A stretch of 64,000 nucleotides of DNA from Gammaproteobacteria bacterium (GCA_016705365.1 JADIYI010000009.1:62001-126000); one strand, 5' to 3'. Counted from the first letter of the stretch, positions 53,212 through 61,941 are shown. Notes: generated from the letters alone by a model not told the origin. A program made the numbers and translations.

Positions 53212-53763
53212 ATGACCATCAGACACGGCGGATTGAATATGAAAGCACGCGACGTCATGAAAAAGCCGGACTCCATGTCGGTCACGGACTGGGAATTATT
53301 GAAGGCCCAGACGTCCTCGCTGGAGCGAATCAAAGGTGACGCAAAAGCGGATGTCGAAGCCTATTTGTCCAATCCCGAGGGCCGATCGACGGGGGCCGGT
53401 CCGGATCCGACGGTGCCGACCGGGCTGCCCACCTTGTTGCTGACCACCATCGGACGCAAATCCGGCGAGCAACGCATTACGCCTCTGGTGTTTCTGCAAC
53501 ACGGCAAGGACATGGTGGTTGTCGGGTCCCTGGCCGGTTACGACAACCACCCGGCCTGGTATCTCAATCTCGAGAAGAATCCCGGGTGCCAGGTGCAACT
53601 CGATCGCAACAAAATGGCCGCCAATGCGCGCGACGCCACGACGAAGGAACGGGAGACCTTGTGGCCTGCGCTGACCACGATGTTTCCAAACTGGGGTTAT
53701 TTCCAGGCCCAGACCGATCGCCCCTTTCCGATTGTGATTCTTTCACCAACGGGTCCGGCCTGA
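53212..53763 (+). CDS. Nitroreductase/deazaflavin-dependent oxidoreductase-type protein (DDN-like split barrel)
   Basis: A 183-residue protein with the split β-barrel pattern of the F420/deazaflavin-dependent nitroreductase family: LLTTIGRKSGEQRITPLVF near residues 77-95, DMVVVGSLAGYDNHPAWYLNL near 103-123 (quoted in part), and P-N-W-G-Y-F-Q-A-Q-T near 157-166. In proteobacteria without F420 such proteins may use flavin or another cofactor; this cannot be told from sequence. ATG at 53212 is the longest start; ATG 53239 is a weaker alternative. The 296 bases upstream hold no recognised gene. Confidence 0.85.
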   Translation: MTIRHGGLNMKARDVMKKPDSMSVTDWELLKAQTSSLERIKGDAKADVEAYLSNPEGRSTGAGPDPTVPTGLPTLLLTTIGRKSGEQRITPLVFLQHGKDMVVVGSLAGYDNHPAWYLNLEKNPGCQVQLDRNKMAANARDATTKERETLWPALTTMFPNWGYFQAQTDRPFPIVILSPTGPA

Positions 53764-53785
53764 TTCAGCGACTGCCACGATCCCT

Positions 53786-54316
53786 TTATTGCCCGGCAGC
53801 TCCGATCAAGCGGAAAAAGCCGCAGGAAGGGTCATGCTGACCCACCCCTGCCACCGGTGCTCCGTGACGAATCTTCAGCGCCAGCGCATCCGTTGGCACG
53901 GGCAGATTCAAGGTGTAGTCGGCAACCGTTTTCCGATGCAGGAACTGCCAGCCATTGATTGATCTCACGTACTTGTCCAGGTAGCGACTGCCCGTGCTGA
54001 TATTGACCTTTTTGCCATCGCTGTCTTCCATGATATGAACATTGCAGGTGTAAACCTCCCCCTCGGCGTAGTCCCCGGCCAGCTCTATCAAATGGTTCAG
54101 GATCTGATGCGAGGTATGGCCGCTTCCTTCAAGGACTTTGCTCACCCATTCGACAAATTCTGCGCCGCTGCCGCTGAACATGCCGCCATGTTCATCGATG
54201 GAACCCTCCGCATAGAGCGATTTGAGCAAGCCGTAATCCCGGCGATCAATTGCCCGACTGTATTTGCAGACGAGCTGCTGGATTTCAATCCTGTCCGCAA
54301 GTTCTTCAAGTGTCAT
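53786..54316 (-). CDS. SnoaL-like/NTF2 family protein
   Basis: A 176-residue α+β barrel of the nuclear-transport-factor-2/SnoaL-like type. It opens LEELADRIEIQQLVCKYSRA, with the catalytic-type R-A-I-D-R-R-D (the Asp typical of these hydratase/isomerase-like proteins), and has I-D-E-H-G-G-M-F near residue 42. The polyketide cyclase-like group often accompanies aromatic or steroid degradation. ATG at 54316 follows GAGGG with a 6-base gap; longer upstream starts lack a site. It lies 43 bases after the large unknown gene on the same strand. Confidence 0.85.
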   Translation of the reverse strand: MTLEELADRIEIQQLVCKYSRAIDRRDYGLLKSLYAEGSIDEHGGMFSGSGAEFVEWVSKVLEGSGHTSHQILNHLIELAGDYAEGEVYTCNVHIMEDSDGKKVNISTGSRYLDKYVRSINGWQFLHRKTVADYTLNLPVPTDALALKIRHGAPVAGVGQHDPSCGFFRLIGAAGQ

Positions 54317-54359
54317 CTGGTTCCCTCTGGTCATGACGAATGAGGGCGCGGGGAGCGCC

Positions 54360-55487
54360 TCACTTCGCGCCGTCGAACCAGTCATCGAAGCCATAGGTCG
54401 TGTACGGGCCGATATGCATCTGCTCCAGCACGCCCCAGCCCTGGCGTTTGCCGCAACGGGCCTTCACCACCTGCTGGATATGGAGGTTTTCCAGCGCCAG
54501 CGGATTCACCGAATCGGCATCCCAGCTCTCGCCCGCCACTGCCAGCTCGCCCTGCCATTTTCCATGTCCCCAGGTCGGGTGCTGATAGCCGAGCCCCTTC
54601 ATGCGGTGCAGCAGCACGGGCTCGAGCTCGATTTCCATCGACTCGCCCGATTTGTCGTGCATCACGATGGTCGCGCCGCTGGCCTGGCGCGTGCCCGGCA
54701 CCAATTTGAGCCGGTGCTCGACCCTGCCGTCCCAGGTACGCGCGGCGGGATCGATCACGCCGGGAATATCGCTGCTCGTCGCGTAGGCCGGCAGGATTGC
54801 CTGGTCGTTGTGCCACTGGTGCCCCTTGTCGTCCTCGAACAGGCCCGCCAGCGTGCATTGATCATCCCAGTGGATCGGAACCCACATGAAATGCAGCGCC
54901 TGGAACGCGTTCATCGGCGCCCCGCCCGGGTACGCATCGCCCACCGGGCGGATACCCCAGGAGCGGTCCTTCAGGCCAAAGGTATTGCGGCCATCGACCG
55001 CGAGTTCCTTGCCGTCGTAGCGCACCGTTCCCTGCCAGAACCCGAACTGGTCGAGGCGGGTCGCATCCATCACCACGAAACGCTCGTTGCGCAGCGTCTG
55101 GCGCCCCTCCTCGATCACCGCGGTGCGCGGCGAAAACGTCAGGTCGCATTCGATGCCGGTCTCGTTCGGCCCGATCAGCACCCGATGGCGGCCCATCGGC
55201 TCGAGGATCTGCAGCGCGAACGGACCCACCACGGTCTCGGTGGGTTCCAGCGGAGCGCGGCGCGAGGCATGAAACGCATACTGGCGCCCACCGATGGCCA
55301 GGCTGAAACTGCAGTCGAGTATGCCGAGATTCGGGTACCGGCACATCCCGACCCCGAAATAGAACGAGCCGTCGCGCGCGTGCGCGTTGTACCAGTAGCG
55401 GTCATAGGTAAACCGGTCGCTCGAGGCGGTATGAAACAGCGGTTCGGCAGTCTGGTGAATCGGGTAGTCATCGAATTTCGAAAGCAT
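54360..55487 (-). CDS. Unrecognised 375-residue protein, possibly AttH/CrtC-like
   Basis: A soluble protein with no signal peptide or membrane helix. Its sequence alternates short β-type runs (for example S-F-Y-F-G-V-G-M-C-R-Y-P near residue 42, DLTFSPRTAVIEEGRQTL near 110-127, D-R-S-W-G-I-R near 170-176, FQALHFMWVPIHWDD near 190-204). This is reminiscent of the lipocalin-like AttH/hydroxyneurosporene synthase (carotenoid 1,2-hydratase) group, where a W-G-R/D-R-S-W-G motif recurs. The match is weak and no function is claimed. ATG at 55487 has GAGGAG 6 bases upstream. It lies with SnoaL-like, DDN-like and Rieske genes of a catabolic-looking cluster. Confidence 0.72.
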   Translation of the reverse strand: MLSKFDDYPIHQTAEPLFHTASSDRFTYDRYWYNAHARDGSFYFGVGMCRYPNLGILDCSFSLAIGGRQYAFHASRRAPLEPTETVVGPFALQILEPMGRHRVLIGPNETGIECDLTFSPRTAVIEEGRQTLRNERFVVMDATRLDQFGFWQGTVRYDGKELAVDGRNTFGLKDRSWGIRPVGDAYPGGAPMNAFQALHFMWVPIHWDDQCTLAGLFEDDKGHQWHNDQAILPAYATSSDIPGVIDPAARTWDGRVEHRLKLVPGTRQASGATIVMHDKSGESMEIELEPVLLHRMKGLGYQHPTWGHGKWQGELAVAGESWDADSVNPLALENLHIQQVVKARCGKRQGWGVLEQMHIGPYTTYGFDDWFDGAK

Positions 55488-55892
55488 GGCTCGCTCCTCG
55501 CGTGGTTTCCGGCAGCCGGTCTGCAAGTCGGCAATGGCCAGTCGCTTGCAGGGTCCCGCGCATTGTACCTACCATCGGGCCCGAACCGTGCGCACAGCGC
55601 TCCCGGGGGATTACGCTTTGTTCACACACCGTACGACCAGTCTCTCGGCGAGCTTGCCTGGAGTATCGGCGCCGAGGTTTCCGCATGGCGAGGTGATCCG
55701 GAGCGCGCGTGGAAACCATATCTCGAAGCCCTGCAATCACCGGATATGAGTCGATGGTTGGCATCGCAGGCTCATGCAACTAGGATGGACGATGAAGCTG
55801 ACTGTGCAAGCGACAGCCATCTTCGTCTGGCCATCGGCGCGCTGTCCGGCTGCTTTTCGCGATGACTCGAATCGACGAACGGGAGAAGTATC
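55488..55892. other. 405-base gap without an assignable gene
   Basis: The gap lies between the divergent 375-residue gene and the DUF302 gene. One plus-strand frame from about 55610 to 55865 is protein-like in composition (it contains AWSIGAEVSAWRGDPERAW and KPYLEALQSPDMSRWL) but has no suitable start and no family was recognised. It may be a gene remnant. The last 30 bases include the ribosome site of the DUF302 gene. Confidence 0.4.
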
Positions 55893-56276
55893 GTGTATTA
55901 CGTGGTTGAAACGGATAAATCGTTCGAGCAGGCAGCCGCCGACCTCGAAGCCGCGGTAACGCGCCACGGTTTCGGGGTGCTGCATGTGCACGACCTGGGG
56001 CAGACCCTGCGCAGCAAGGGCATTGCATTCGAAGAGCAGTGCCGGATCCTCGAGGTCTGCAACCCGGTACAGGCGGCAAGGATACTGTCGGCCGACATGC
56101 TGCTGAACATGGCGCTTCCCTGTCGCATCTCGGTATTCACCGAAGGCAAGAAGACAAAGATGGGCCTGATCCGGCCAGCGAGAATGTTATCGGCGCTGTC
56201 GGAGGACGCGGCACTTCTGCAGGTTGCAAAAGACGTGGAGGACGCGACCATGCAAATGATCAAGGATGCGAAATGA
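55893..56276 (+). CDS. DUF302 domain protein
   Basis: A 127-residue single DUF302 domain. It begins Y-Y-V-V-E-T-D-K-S-F-E-Q-A-A-A-D-L, with G-F-G-V-L-H-V-H-D-L near residues 26-35, C-R-I-L-E-V-C-N-P near 50-58 and the closing L-P-C-R-I-S-V-F near 75-82, all characteristic. DUF302 proteins are of uncertain function, often near redox or metal genes; the two Cys in CRILEVC and CRISV are noted. The GTG at 55893 has GGAG 7 bases upstream. It precedes the MscS gene by 35 bases and likely shares its transcript. Confidence 0.88.
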   Translation: MYYVVETDKSFEQAAADLEAAVTRHGFGVLHVHDLGQTLRSKGIAFEEQCRILEVCNPVQAARILSADMLLNMALPCRISVFTEGKKTKMGLIRPARMLSALSEDAALLQVAKDVEDATMQMIKDAK

Positions 56277-56311
56277 GCGCGTCCGCAATGCCCGCGATCT
56301 GAGGACCACCC

Positions 56312-57406
56312 ATGCCGGAACTGAGCGGAATCGTCGTTTTGATCTTCCTCTTCGTCCCGCTGATCGCGACCGTCCTCGTCTGCGCCGCGCTGCTCTGGGT
56401 GGCGCATCGTCTGCTCATCGCCCGTCACCCGGAAATCGGCAACGAGCAAATGCTCCCGCGGCAACTGATCATGCTGGGGCTCACCCTGGGCAGCCTGGTG
56501 GCGCTGGTACTCGCGTTTCCGGTCAGCGAAAGTTCGCGCAATCAGATCATCGGACTCATCGGGCTGCTGCTTTCGGGAATCATCGCGTTTTCATCGAGCA
56601 CCATTTTCGCCAACCTCATGGCCGGCATCATGCTGCGCGTTACCCGCCCTTTCGGCACCGGCGACTTCGTCAGCGTGAACGGACATTTCGGGCGGGTCGT
56701 GGAGCGCGGTCTGCTCGATACCGAAATCCAGACCGAGGACCGGGAACTGGTCGCATTCCCGAATACATCCCTGATCACCAACCCGGTCACGGTGGTGCGC
56801 AGCAGCGGCACCATCGTCTCGGTCCGGTTATCGCTCGGCTACGATATCCACCACACGCGGATCGAAACCCTGCTGCTCGATGCGGTGAAGGACTGCGGGC
56901 TCGAGGAGCCCTTCGTGCAGATCCTGGAACTGGGCAACTTTGCGGTCACCTACAAGGCCAGCGGGATGCTGCTCGATACCAAAACCCTGCTCACCGCACG
57001 CTCCAACCTGTGCCGCAGCGTGCTCGACACCCTGCACGGCAACGGGGTCGAGATCATGTCTCCCGCGTTCATGAACCAGCGACCGATGGCGGATGCGATG
57101 CAGGTAATACCGAGGGAACCCAGCCGCGCCCCGGCGGAAACGCTGGCTGTCGCCGAGGAAGTGGTATTCGACAAGGCGGTAAGCGCCGAGCAACTGGAAA
57201 AAGAAAAAGAGCAGCTGGCCGCCACCATCAAGGACTACGAGAAACTGCTGGCGGAATCCACGGATGGAGACAAGAAACAGGCCAAGGAACGCATCAAGGA
57301 ATGCCGCGAGCGGCTGAAGCAACTGGAGAAGCAGACCGGGTCAACGGAAGCCGAGCCTGCGGACACCGACGTCGAGGCCGATGACCCGGAACACAAGCAG
57401 AGCTGA
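56312..57406 (+). CDS. Small-conductance mechanosensitive channel, MscS family
   Basis: A 364-residue membrane protein with three predicted helices (about residues 5-32, 52-70 and 78-115) and the pore-helix motif with L-L-L-S-G-I-I-A-F-S-S-S-T-I-F-A-N-L-M-A-G. A β-domain with R-P-F-G-T-G-D-F-V near 113-121 and F-P-N-T-S-L-I-T-N near 150-158 follows. The C-terminal 75 residues form a Glu/Lys-rich coiled coil that is longer than in short MscS proteins. It relieves osmotic downshock. ATG at 56312 follows GAGG with a 7-base gap. A transposase relic begins 3 bases after its stop. Confidence 0.92.
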   Translation: MPELSGIVVLIFLFVPLIATVLVCAALLWVAHRLLIARHPEIGNEQMLPRQLIMLGLTLGSLVALVLAFPVSESSRNQIIGLIGLLLSGIIAFSSSTIFANLMAGIMLRVTRPFGTGDFVSVNGHFGRVVERGLLDTEIQTEDRELVAFPNTSLITNPVTVVRSSGTIVSVRLSLGYDIHHTRIETLLLDAVKDCGLEEPFVQILELGNFAVTYKASGMLLDTKTLLTARSNLCRSVLDTLHGNGVEIMSPAFMNQRPMADAMQVIPREPSRAPAETLAVAEEVVFDKAVSAEQLEKEKEQLAATIKDYEKLLAESTDGDKKQAKERIKECRERLKQLEKQTGSTEAEPADTDVEADDPEHKQS

Positions 57407-57408
57407 TC

Positions 57409-57550
57409 CTGTACGCTCTCTCATCGAGTGATTTTGAAGGCCATACCTGCCCGCTGCGGGGCTGCAGCCGTGGCGGCAAGAAGGGCAAGCCGCAGCTCAA
57501 CCATGGCCTGTTGACCGATGCCCGGGGTGCCCGGTATCGCTCCCGGTGCG
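57409..57550 (+). pseudogene. IS1634-type (DDE) transposase relic
   Basis: From 57409 a plus-strand frame reads L-Y-A-L-S-S-S-D-F-E-G-H-T-C-P-L, then GGKKGKPQLNHGLLTDARG. These match the conserved segment of IS1634/IS1380-like transposases (L-Y-D-x-T-S-S-Y-F-E-G...D-G-K-K-G...Q-x-x-x-G-L-L-T-D). After D-A-R-G the match continues only one frame over (C-P-V-S-L-P-V), so one base has shifted, and it soon stops. Neither end of the element is recognisable. It fills part of a 335-base gap after the MscS gene; the rest, to 57730, shows no other feature. Confidence 0.72.
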
Positions 57551-57741
57551 CGCCATTACCAATCCCTGACCCAGGTCGGACATTGCGGCGTCTCCCTTGG
57601 CGATCGTGTGCCCATTGGACATGCTAATCATTGTGACCCTTCATCCTCTCGGAGCGTCCTGGGCCTGACAGCTCGTTGAAATTCGCAGCGAACGAGCGAA
57701 CGGCCGGATAGAATGGTTCAACCGCGCAAATCGAGGTGTAT

Positions 57742-58293
57742 ATGGCCAGAATCAGTTATCTCACCAGGGAAACCGTCAGCCCGGAACTCAGCCCGATATT
57801 CAGAGAGGGACAGCCACAGCACGTTCCGGGACTGCTCGCTCATGCACCGGCCAATGCGGCGGCACTGGTGAATTACCTGATCAGTATCCTCAGCAAGCAA
57901 AAGCTCGACCCGAAGGTCAGGGAGTTATGCATTCTCTACAATGCGCGACTGATGAGCTGCGATTATGAATGGGTGCAGCATGAAAGCATCGGCGTGGCCG
58001 CGGGCCTCACCAGGGAGGATATTGAAGTCATCAAGACTGCGGTCCACCCCGAAAGCGCATTCCCCGGCCAAGCAGGAGTCGCGCTGGTACTGACCCGAGA
58101 GCTGGTCGAAGCCGGCACTGCAAAACCGGAAACCATCAAGGCCGCCCTGCAGGAAATGAGCGAGCAGGAACTGGTGGAACTGATCATGGCCGTCACTGCC
58201 TATCTGGGCCTGGCGGTAATGATGAACGCGCTGGCCATCGATACCGAATCGGGCATGGGTAGTGCGGCTGCACATCAGCTGATCGGCGATTAG
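57742..58293 (+). CDS. Carboxymuconolactone decarboxylase family protein (AhpD-like)
   Basis: A 183-residue all-helical protein. The core R-E-L-C-I-L-Y-N-A-R-L-M-S-C-D-Y-E-W-V-Q-H near residues 60-80 is the CMD signature (R-E...Y-E-W...H), with Glu where AhpD has its second Cys, so it is closer to γ-carboxymuconolactone decarboxylase than to peroxidase AhpD. It may act in aromatic-ring or quinone chemistry. ATG at 57742 has GAGG 5 bases upstream; a GTG at 57736 is also in frame. It lies 44 bases before the glutathione S-transferase gene, same strand. Confidence 0.87.
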   Translation: MARISYLTRETVSPELSPIFREGQPQHVPGLLAHAPANAAALVNYLISILSKQKLDPKVRELCILYNARLMSCDYEWVQHESIGVAAGLTREDIEVIKTAVHPESAFPGQAGVALVLTRELVEAGTAKPETIKAALQEMSEQELVELIMAVTAYLGLAVMMNALAIDTESGMGSAAAHQLIGD

Positions 58294-58337
58294 AAGTGCC
58301 CCCGACCTGACAAGCTGGATCAAGAGAAAGGCTGTCA

Positions 58338-59051
58338 ATGATTGATTATTACGGCTATATCACGACCATGAGCTGGCGCGCATCGATCGCGCTCGAGGAG
58401 CTTGGCCTCGATTACCGGTTCAATTCGGTGAACATCGGGGTTGGCGAGCAGTTCACGCCCGCGCATACCGCTCGCAACCCGATGCAAAAGGTCCCGGTGA
58501 TCGTGGACCATGATCCGGAAGACGGAGGCGAACCCGTCACGGTGTTCGAGTCGGGCGCGATCCTGTTGTACCTGGCCGAAAAAGCCGGTCGGCTGGGGCC
58601 GCCGAAGCAATCACGCGAACGCGCAGAGTTTCATGCCTGGTTCTTCTGGATCCTGAACAGCTATGGAGAGGCACTCACCTGGCCCGGCATGATGTTCCAT
58701 ACCGACCCGAAGTATCGACTCTTTGACAAGACGGACTACGGCCGCGCGACTTACGCGTACTTCACCGAGGCGAGCGTGAAGGCCCACGCGAAGCTCGATG
58801 GGCGACTCGCCGGACGCGACTTCATTTGCGGAGACTTCTCGCTCATTGATATCGCAGCGATCGGGTCTACTGTTCCGCTGCTGCTGCACGGCATCGAGGA
58901 TATATCGGCATACCCGAACCTCGCCCGCTGGTACGATCGGGTCCGCAGTCGCGCCGGTGTCCAGGCAGGACTAGCCGTCGGGAGCGCCGCGCGATCGAAT
59001 CTTCCCGACTATTATGCCGCGGCTCTCTTTGACGACACCTGGTCTGCATAG
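58338..59051 (+). CDS. Glutathione S-transferase family protein
   Basis: A 237-residue GST. The N-terminal thioredoxin-like part has the S-W-R-A-S-I-A-L helix start near residues 12-19 (Ser as possible catalytic residue), N-P-M-Q-K-V-P-V near 47-54 and the glutathione-binding E-S-G-A-I-L-L-Y-L near 71-79. The C-terminal helical domain includes F-I-C-G-D-F-S-L-I-D-I near 162-172. It conjugates glutathione or acts as a thiol reductase on small molecules. ATG at 58338; the 45-base gap to the CMD gene suggests one operon. Confidence 0.92.
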   Translation: MIDYYGYITTMSWRASIALEELGLDYRFNSVNIGVGEQFTPAHTARNPMQKVPVIVDHDPEDGGEPVTVFESGAILLYLAEKAGRLGPPKQSRERAEFHAWFFWILNSYGEALTWPGMMFHTDPKYRLFDKTDYGRATYAYFTEASVKAHAKLDGRLAGRDFICGDFSLIDIAAIGSTVPLLLHGIEDISAYPNLARWYDRVRSRAGVQAGLAVGSAARSNLPDYYAAALFDDTWSA

Positions 59052-59116
59052 GCGTTCACGTACACGGCAAGAATCGGGCGGATTCGGCCAGCGACAGCAG
59101 GCGCGGACGAGCACCC

Positions 59117-59836
59117 TCAATCCGAGAGGTAGTATTCAACGGTCGAGACAACGCGGACTTTCTTGATGTGCGGATTGTTCTTGTCGCGGGCCTCGATGGA
59201 GAACTGCCCCTGTGAGGCCTGGCGAATCTTGCCGAGGCGACTGTTCGAATCGCGGGCGAATGTCTCGGCGACTTCGCGCGCCTTGGTGGTGGCCTCCTGG
59301 ATCATCTCGGGCTTCACCTCGTTCAGGCGCGTGAACAGGTATTCGGTCTGGTTTTCGTAATCACCACCGGTGAACGCAATGCCCTGGCGCCCGAGCGTCG
59401 CCAGCCTGCTCATCACCGCGCGCACCCGCTCGACCTGGCTCGAATACACCGTCACCGCCTGGACCGCGGAGTAGCGAAACTCGGAGCGCGGACCATCGCC
59501 GAAACGCTGCGCGGCCTTGTCGACGATGGTCGGCGGCGTGGCCGATATCTCGCCCGCCGCGATGCCCTGTTCGAGCAGGAAATCGCTGATCTTGCCGGTA
59601 TTGATCTCGATCGTCTGATAGAGCGATTCGAGATCGTTGTCGGCGCTGGTGAACTGGATCGGCCAGATCACGATATCGGCCGGAAACTCGCGTTCCGACA
59701 GTCCTTTCACGATCACGGTGCGCTCGTACTCCTTGTAGCGGATCGCGGCATCGCCGAGCAGGTAGCCGAGCAGGGCGAGCCCGATCAGCAGACACAAGCC
59801 AAGCAGCAGCGCGTCACTGGTGTTACGTGTTTGCAC
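59117..59836 (-). CDS. SIMPL domain membrane-anchored protein
   Basis: A 239-residue protein with one N-terminal membrane helix (about residues 8-27) and a periplasmic SIMPL (DUF541) domain: T-V-I-V-K-G-L-S-E-R-E-F near residues 41-52, a Q-T-I-E-I-N-T-G-K-I-S-D-F region, and the C-terminal A-T-T-K-A-R-E-V-A-E-T-F. SIMPL proteins are envelope proteins of unclear role, some related to stress. The start is GTG at 59836, with GGAGG 5 bases upstream. Next to it lies an amidohydrolase C-terminal fragment. Confidence 0.9.
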   Translation of the reverse strand: MQTRNTSDALLLGLCLLIGLALLGYLLGDAAIRYKEYERTVIVKGLSEREFPADIVIWPIQFTSADNDLESLYQTIEINTGKISDFLLEQGIAAGEISATPPTIVDKAAQRFGDGPRSEFRYSAVQAVTVYSSQVERVRAVMSRLATLGRQGIAFTGGDYENQTEYLFTRLNEVKPEMIQEATTKAREVAETFARDSNSRLGKIRQASQGQFSIEARDKNNPHIKKVRVVSTVEYYLSD

Positions 59837-59873
59837 GATGTCCTCCGCAATAAAAGTTGTTGTAGCGTTGCCG

Positions 59874-59968
59874 TCACGGACCGCGATGGATGCGACCGTC
59901 CTTCATCACGAACCGCAGGTCCTCGACCACGGCGGGTGCGGTCGCGATCATGCCGCCATGGTAGACCC
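59874..59968 (-). pseudogene. 3' remnant of an amidohydrolase gene
   Basis: Reading leftward, about 31 codons end V-V-E-D-L-R-F-V-M-K-D-G-R-I-H-R-G-P with a TGA at 59876-59874. The V-M-K-D-G-R-I-x-R ending is typical of the C-terminus of amidohydrolases of the imidazolonepropionase-like or D-aminoacylase type. There is no start, and upstream the frame hits the end of the GGDEF gene. It is 139 bases between two other genes and looks like a leftover of a deleted gene. Confidence 0.6.
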
Positions 59969-59982
59969 AACACGCGAAACAG

Positions 59983-61869
59983 TCAGCCGGGCGCGAGCTC
60001 CACCCGGTTGCGCCCCGTCGCCTTGGCCTCGTAGAGGGCGGTGTCGGCACGCTTGATCACTTCCTGCGCATCGGCGTCATCCGCGCGCCACTGGCTCACG
60101 CCAATACTGACGCTGGTACGCAAGCCCGGATCGATAGCGTCGAGCGAGAGTTCGCGTACCTGTTCGCACAGCCGCCATGCCACATCACCGGCATCGCTCA
60201 ACGGCGCCCCGGGCAGCACCGCGAGAAACTCCTCCCCGCCGGTCCTGCCGATCTTGTCATTGTCGCGCATCAGTTGCTGGCAAAGGTCGGCAACGGATTT
60301 CAGGGCCTGGTCTCCGGCCGCATGGCCATACAGATCGTTGAGCTGCTTGAAGCGGTCGATATCGAGCAGCACCACCGACAGCGGCTTGCCGCTGGCGCGA
60401 TGCAACCGGATCTGCTCGTCGAGAAACGCCAGCACGCTGCGCCGGTTGCCGATGCCGGTGAGCTCATCGGCCATCGCCAGGGCGCTCAGGCGCCGCGCCA
60501 GCGCAAGCTGACGGGCAACGAAGACTCCTCCCATCAGTAGCAGAAGCGCCGACAGCAGGATCACCGCGGTCTTCAGCCGGTCGATGCGTTGCACGCCCTC
60601 CAGGGCCCTCGCGGTGAGCTTGTTGCGCGACCTCAGGAAGCGGTTCGACTGCTCCTTGCGTTCGGTATCGAACTCCGCGCGTTGCCGCGCCAGGCTTTCG
60701 TCGCGCCGCGCCAGATCGAGTTGCGCATGCACATCGCGCTCGAGCAGCAAGGTCTTTGCGGCACGCTCGGCCTGAGCGCCGTGCAACAGTATCCTGGCGA
60801 GCAACTGGTAACTCTGCTCGAGCCCGGGCAACTGGCGCAGTTCGCCATAGATCGCCACTGCCGCCTCGACCGAGGCAAGCGCCTCTTTGCTGCGCCCCAG
60901 CATGAACAGCGCCTCGGCGCGCGCAGCCAGCAGCCGGGCGGTGTAATCCTGGTCCTTGAGGCGGCGGAAAACGGCCAGCGCCGAATCCAGCAGTGGCAGC
61001 GCCCTGGCAGGCTCGTTCTGGCGTATGAAGATGCGCCCGAGCGCCTGCGCCGAATAGGCCTCGCTGGTTTCATTGCCGAGCGCGGACGACAGTTGTTGTG
61101 AACGTTCGTAAATGCCCCGGGCCTGCTCGAGATCGCCTTTGCCTTCGCGCGCGCGGGCCAGGTTGTACAGGGCGTCCGCGAGCATATGCGTCTGGTTGCG
61201 CGCCTCGCGCTCCGGAATGACATCCTGCAGGTACTCGATCGCACGATCGTAGTCTTCGAGCCGGAAATAGAGCACCGCAATGGCTTGCACACAGGACAGC
61301 GCCTCGTCAGCCAACCCGAGTTCGTGGTATTTGCGGCAGGCGAACTGCATGTCCTCGAGCGCATCGCCGTAATGCCCCTCGTAGCCGCGAAGTTCGCCAC
61401 GGGCAAAGCGCGCCTCGGCCTCGAGGCTGGACACACCCAGATTTTCGGCCTGCGCGACGGCGCGGTCATAACCCACCAGCGATTCACTGGACTGGCCGAG
61501 ATACTCGCGCGCCGCGTACTCGCACAATTCGAGCCTCAGCTGCATCACCTGATCCGGGGCCTGGTCCAGCGCCGCCTTGCCCGCGAGCGCGGCGGCGAGC
61601 GCCTGCTCGCCATCCTCCTCGATCAGCGAGCGGCAATCATTGAGGTACGTGCCCGCCTCGATCGTGGAATCCGGAGCATCGCGAAGCAGGGTGCGCAGTT
61701 CGGCATCGAGGCGTCGCGCCTCCACCGGAGAGCGATAGCTGGCGGCAACCGCCTGCTCGAGCAGGGCCTGGAGATCGCCCGAAGCGCTGACGCGCCCGGC
61801 AGCGCCCACGGCAATCAGGATTGCAGCAATGCTGCAATTCAACCGGCGTAGGTACTCCTGCCACCGCAT
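59983..61869 (-). CDS. TPR-GGDEF diguanylate cyclase
   Basis: A 628-residue protein. A signal sequence (about residues 1-28) is followed by about 380 residues of tetratricopeptide repeats (several L-A-x-A-L-Y-N-L-A-R and A-L-G-x-I-x-x-x-x type helices), a coiled coil (R-D-E-S-L-A-R-Q-R-A-E-F), a single membrane helix near 445-465 (TAVILLSALLLLMGGVFVA in part) and a C-terminal GGDEF domain. The active-site motif is G-G-E-E-F near residue 548, and the I-site R-x-x-D position is not clear. It makes cyclic di-GMP in response to a periplasmic ligand or partner. ATG at 61869 is preferred to a TTG at 61902. Confidence 0.9.
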   Translation of the reverse strand: MRWQEYLRRLNCSIAAILIAVGAAGRVSASGDLQALLEQAVAASYRSPVEARRLDAELRTLLRDAPDSTIEAGTYLNDCRSLIEEDGEQALAAALAGKAALDQAPDQVMQLRLELCEYAAREYLGQSSESLVGYDRAVAQAENLGVSSLEAEARFARGELRGYEGHYGDALEDMQFACRKYHELGLADEALSCVQAIAVLYFRLEDYDRAIEYLQDVIPEREARNQTHMLADALYNLARAREGKGDLEQARGIYERSQQLSSALGNETSEAYSAQALGRIFIRQNEPARALPLLDSALAVFRRLKDQDYTARLLAARAEALFMLGRSKEALASVEAAVAIYGELRQLPGLEQSYQLLARILLHGAQAERAAKTLLLERDVHAQLDLARRDESLARQRAEFDTERKEQSNRFLRSRNKLTARALEGVQRIDRLKTAVILLSALLLLMGGVFVARQLALARRLSALAMADELTGIGNRRSVLAFLDEQIRLHRASGKPLSVVLLDIDRFKQLNDLYGHAAGDQALKSVADLCQQLMRDNDKIGRTGGEEFLAVLPGAPLSDAGDVAWRLCEQVRELSLDAIDPGLRTSVSIGVSQWRADDADAQEVIKRADTALYEAKATGRNRVELAPG

Positions 61870-61941
61870 AACTGGAGATCCCCTGTGTTCCCGCCGTGCC
61901 AACTGTTTACAGGGTAATAGCCCGGGGCGCTCAGCGCAAAA

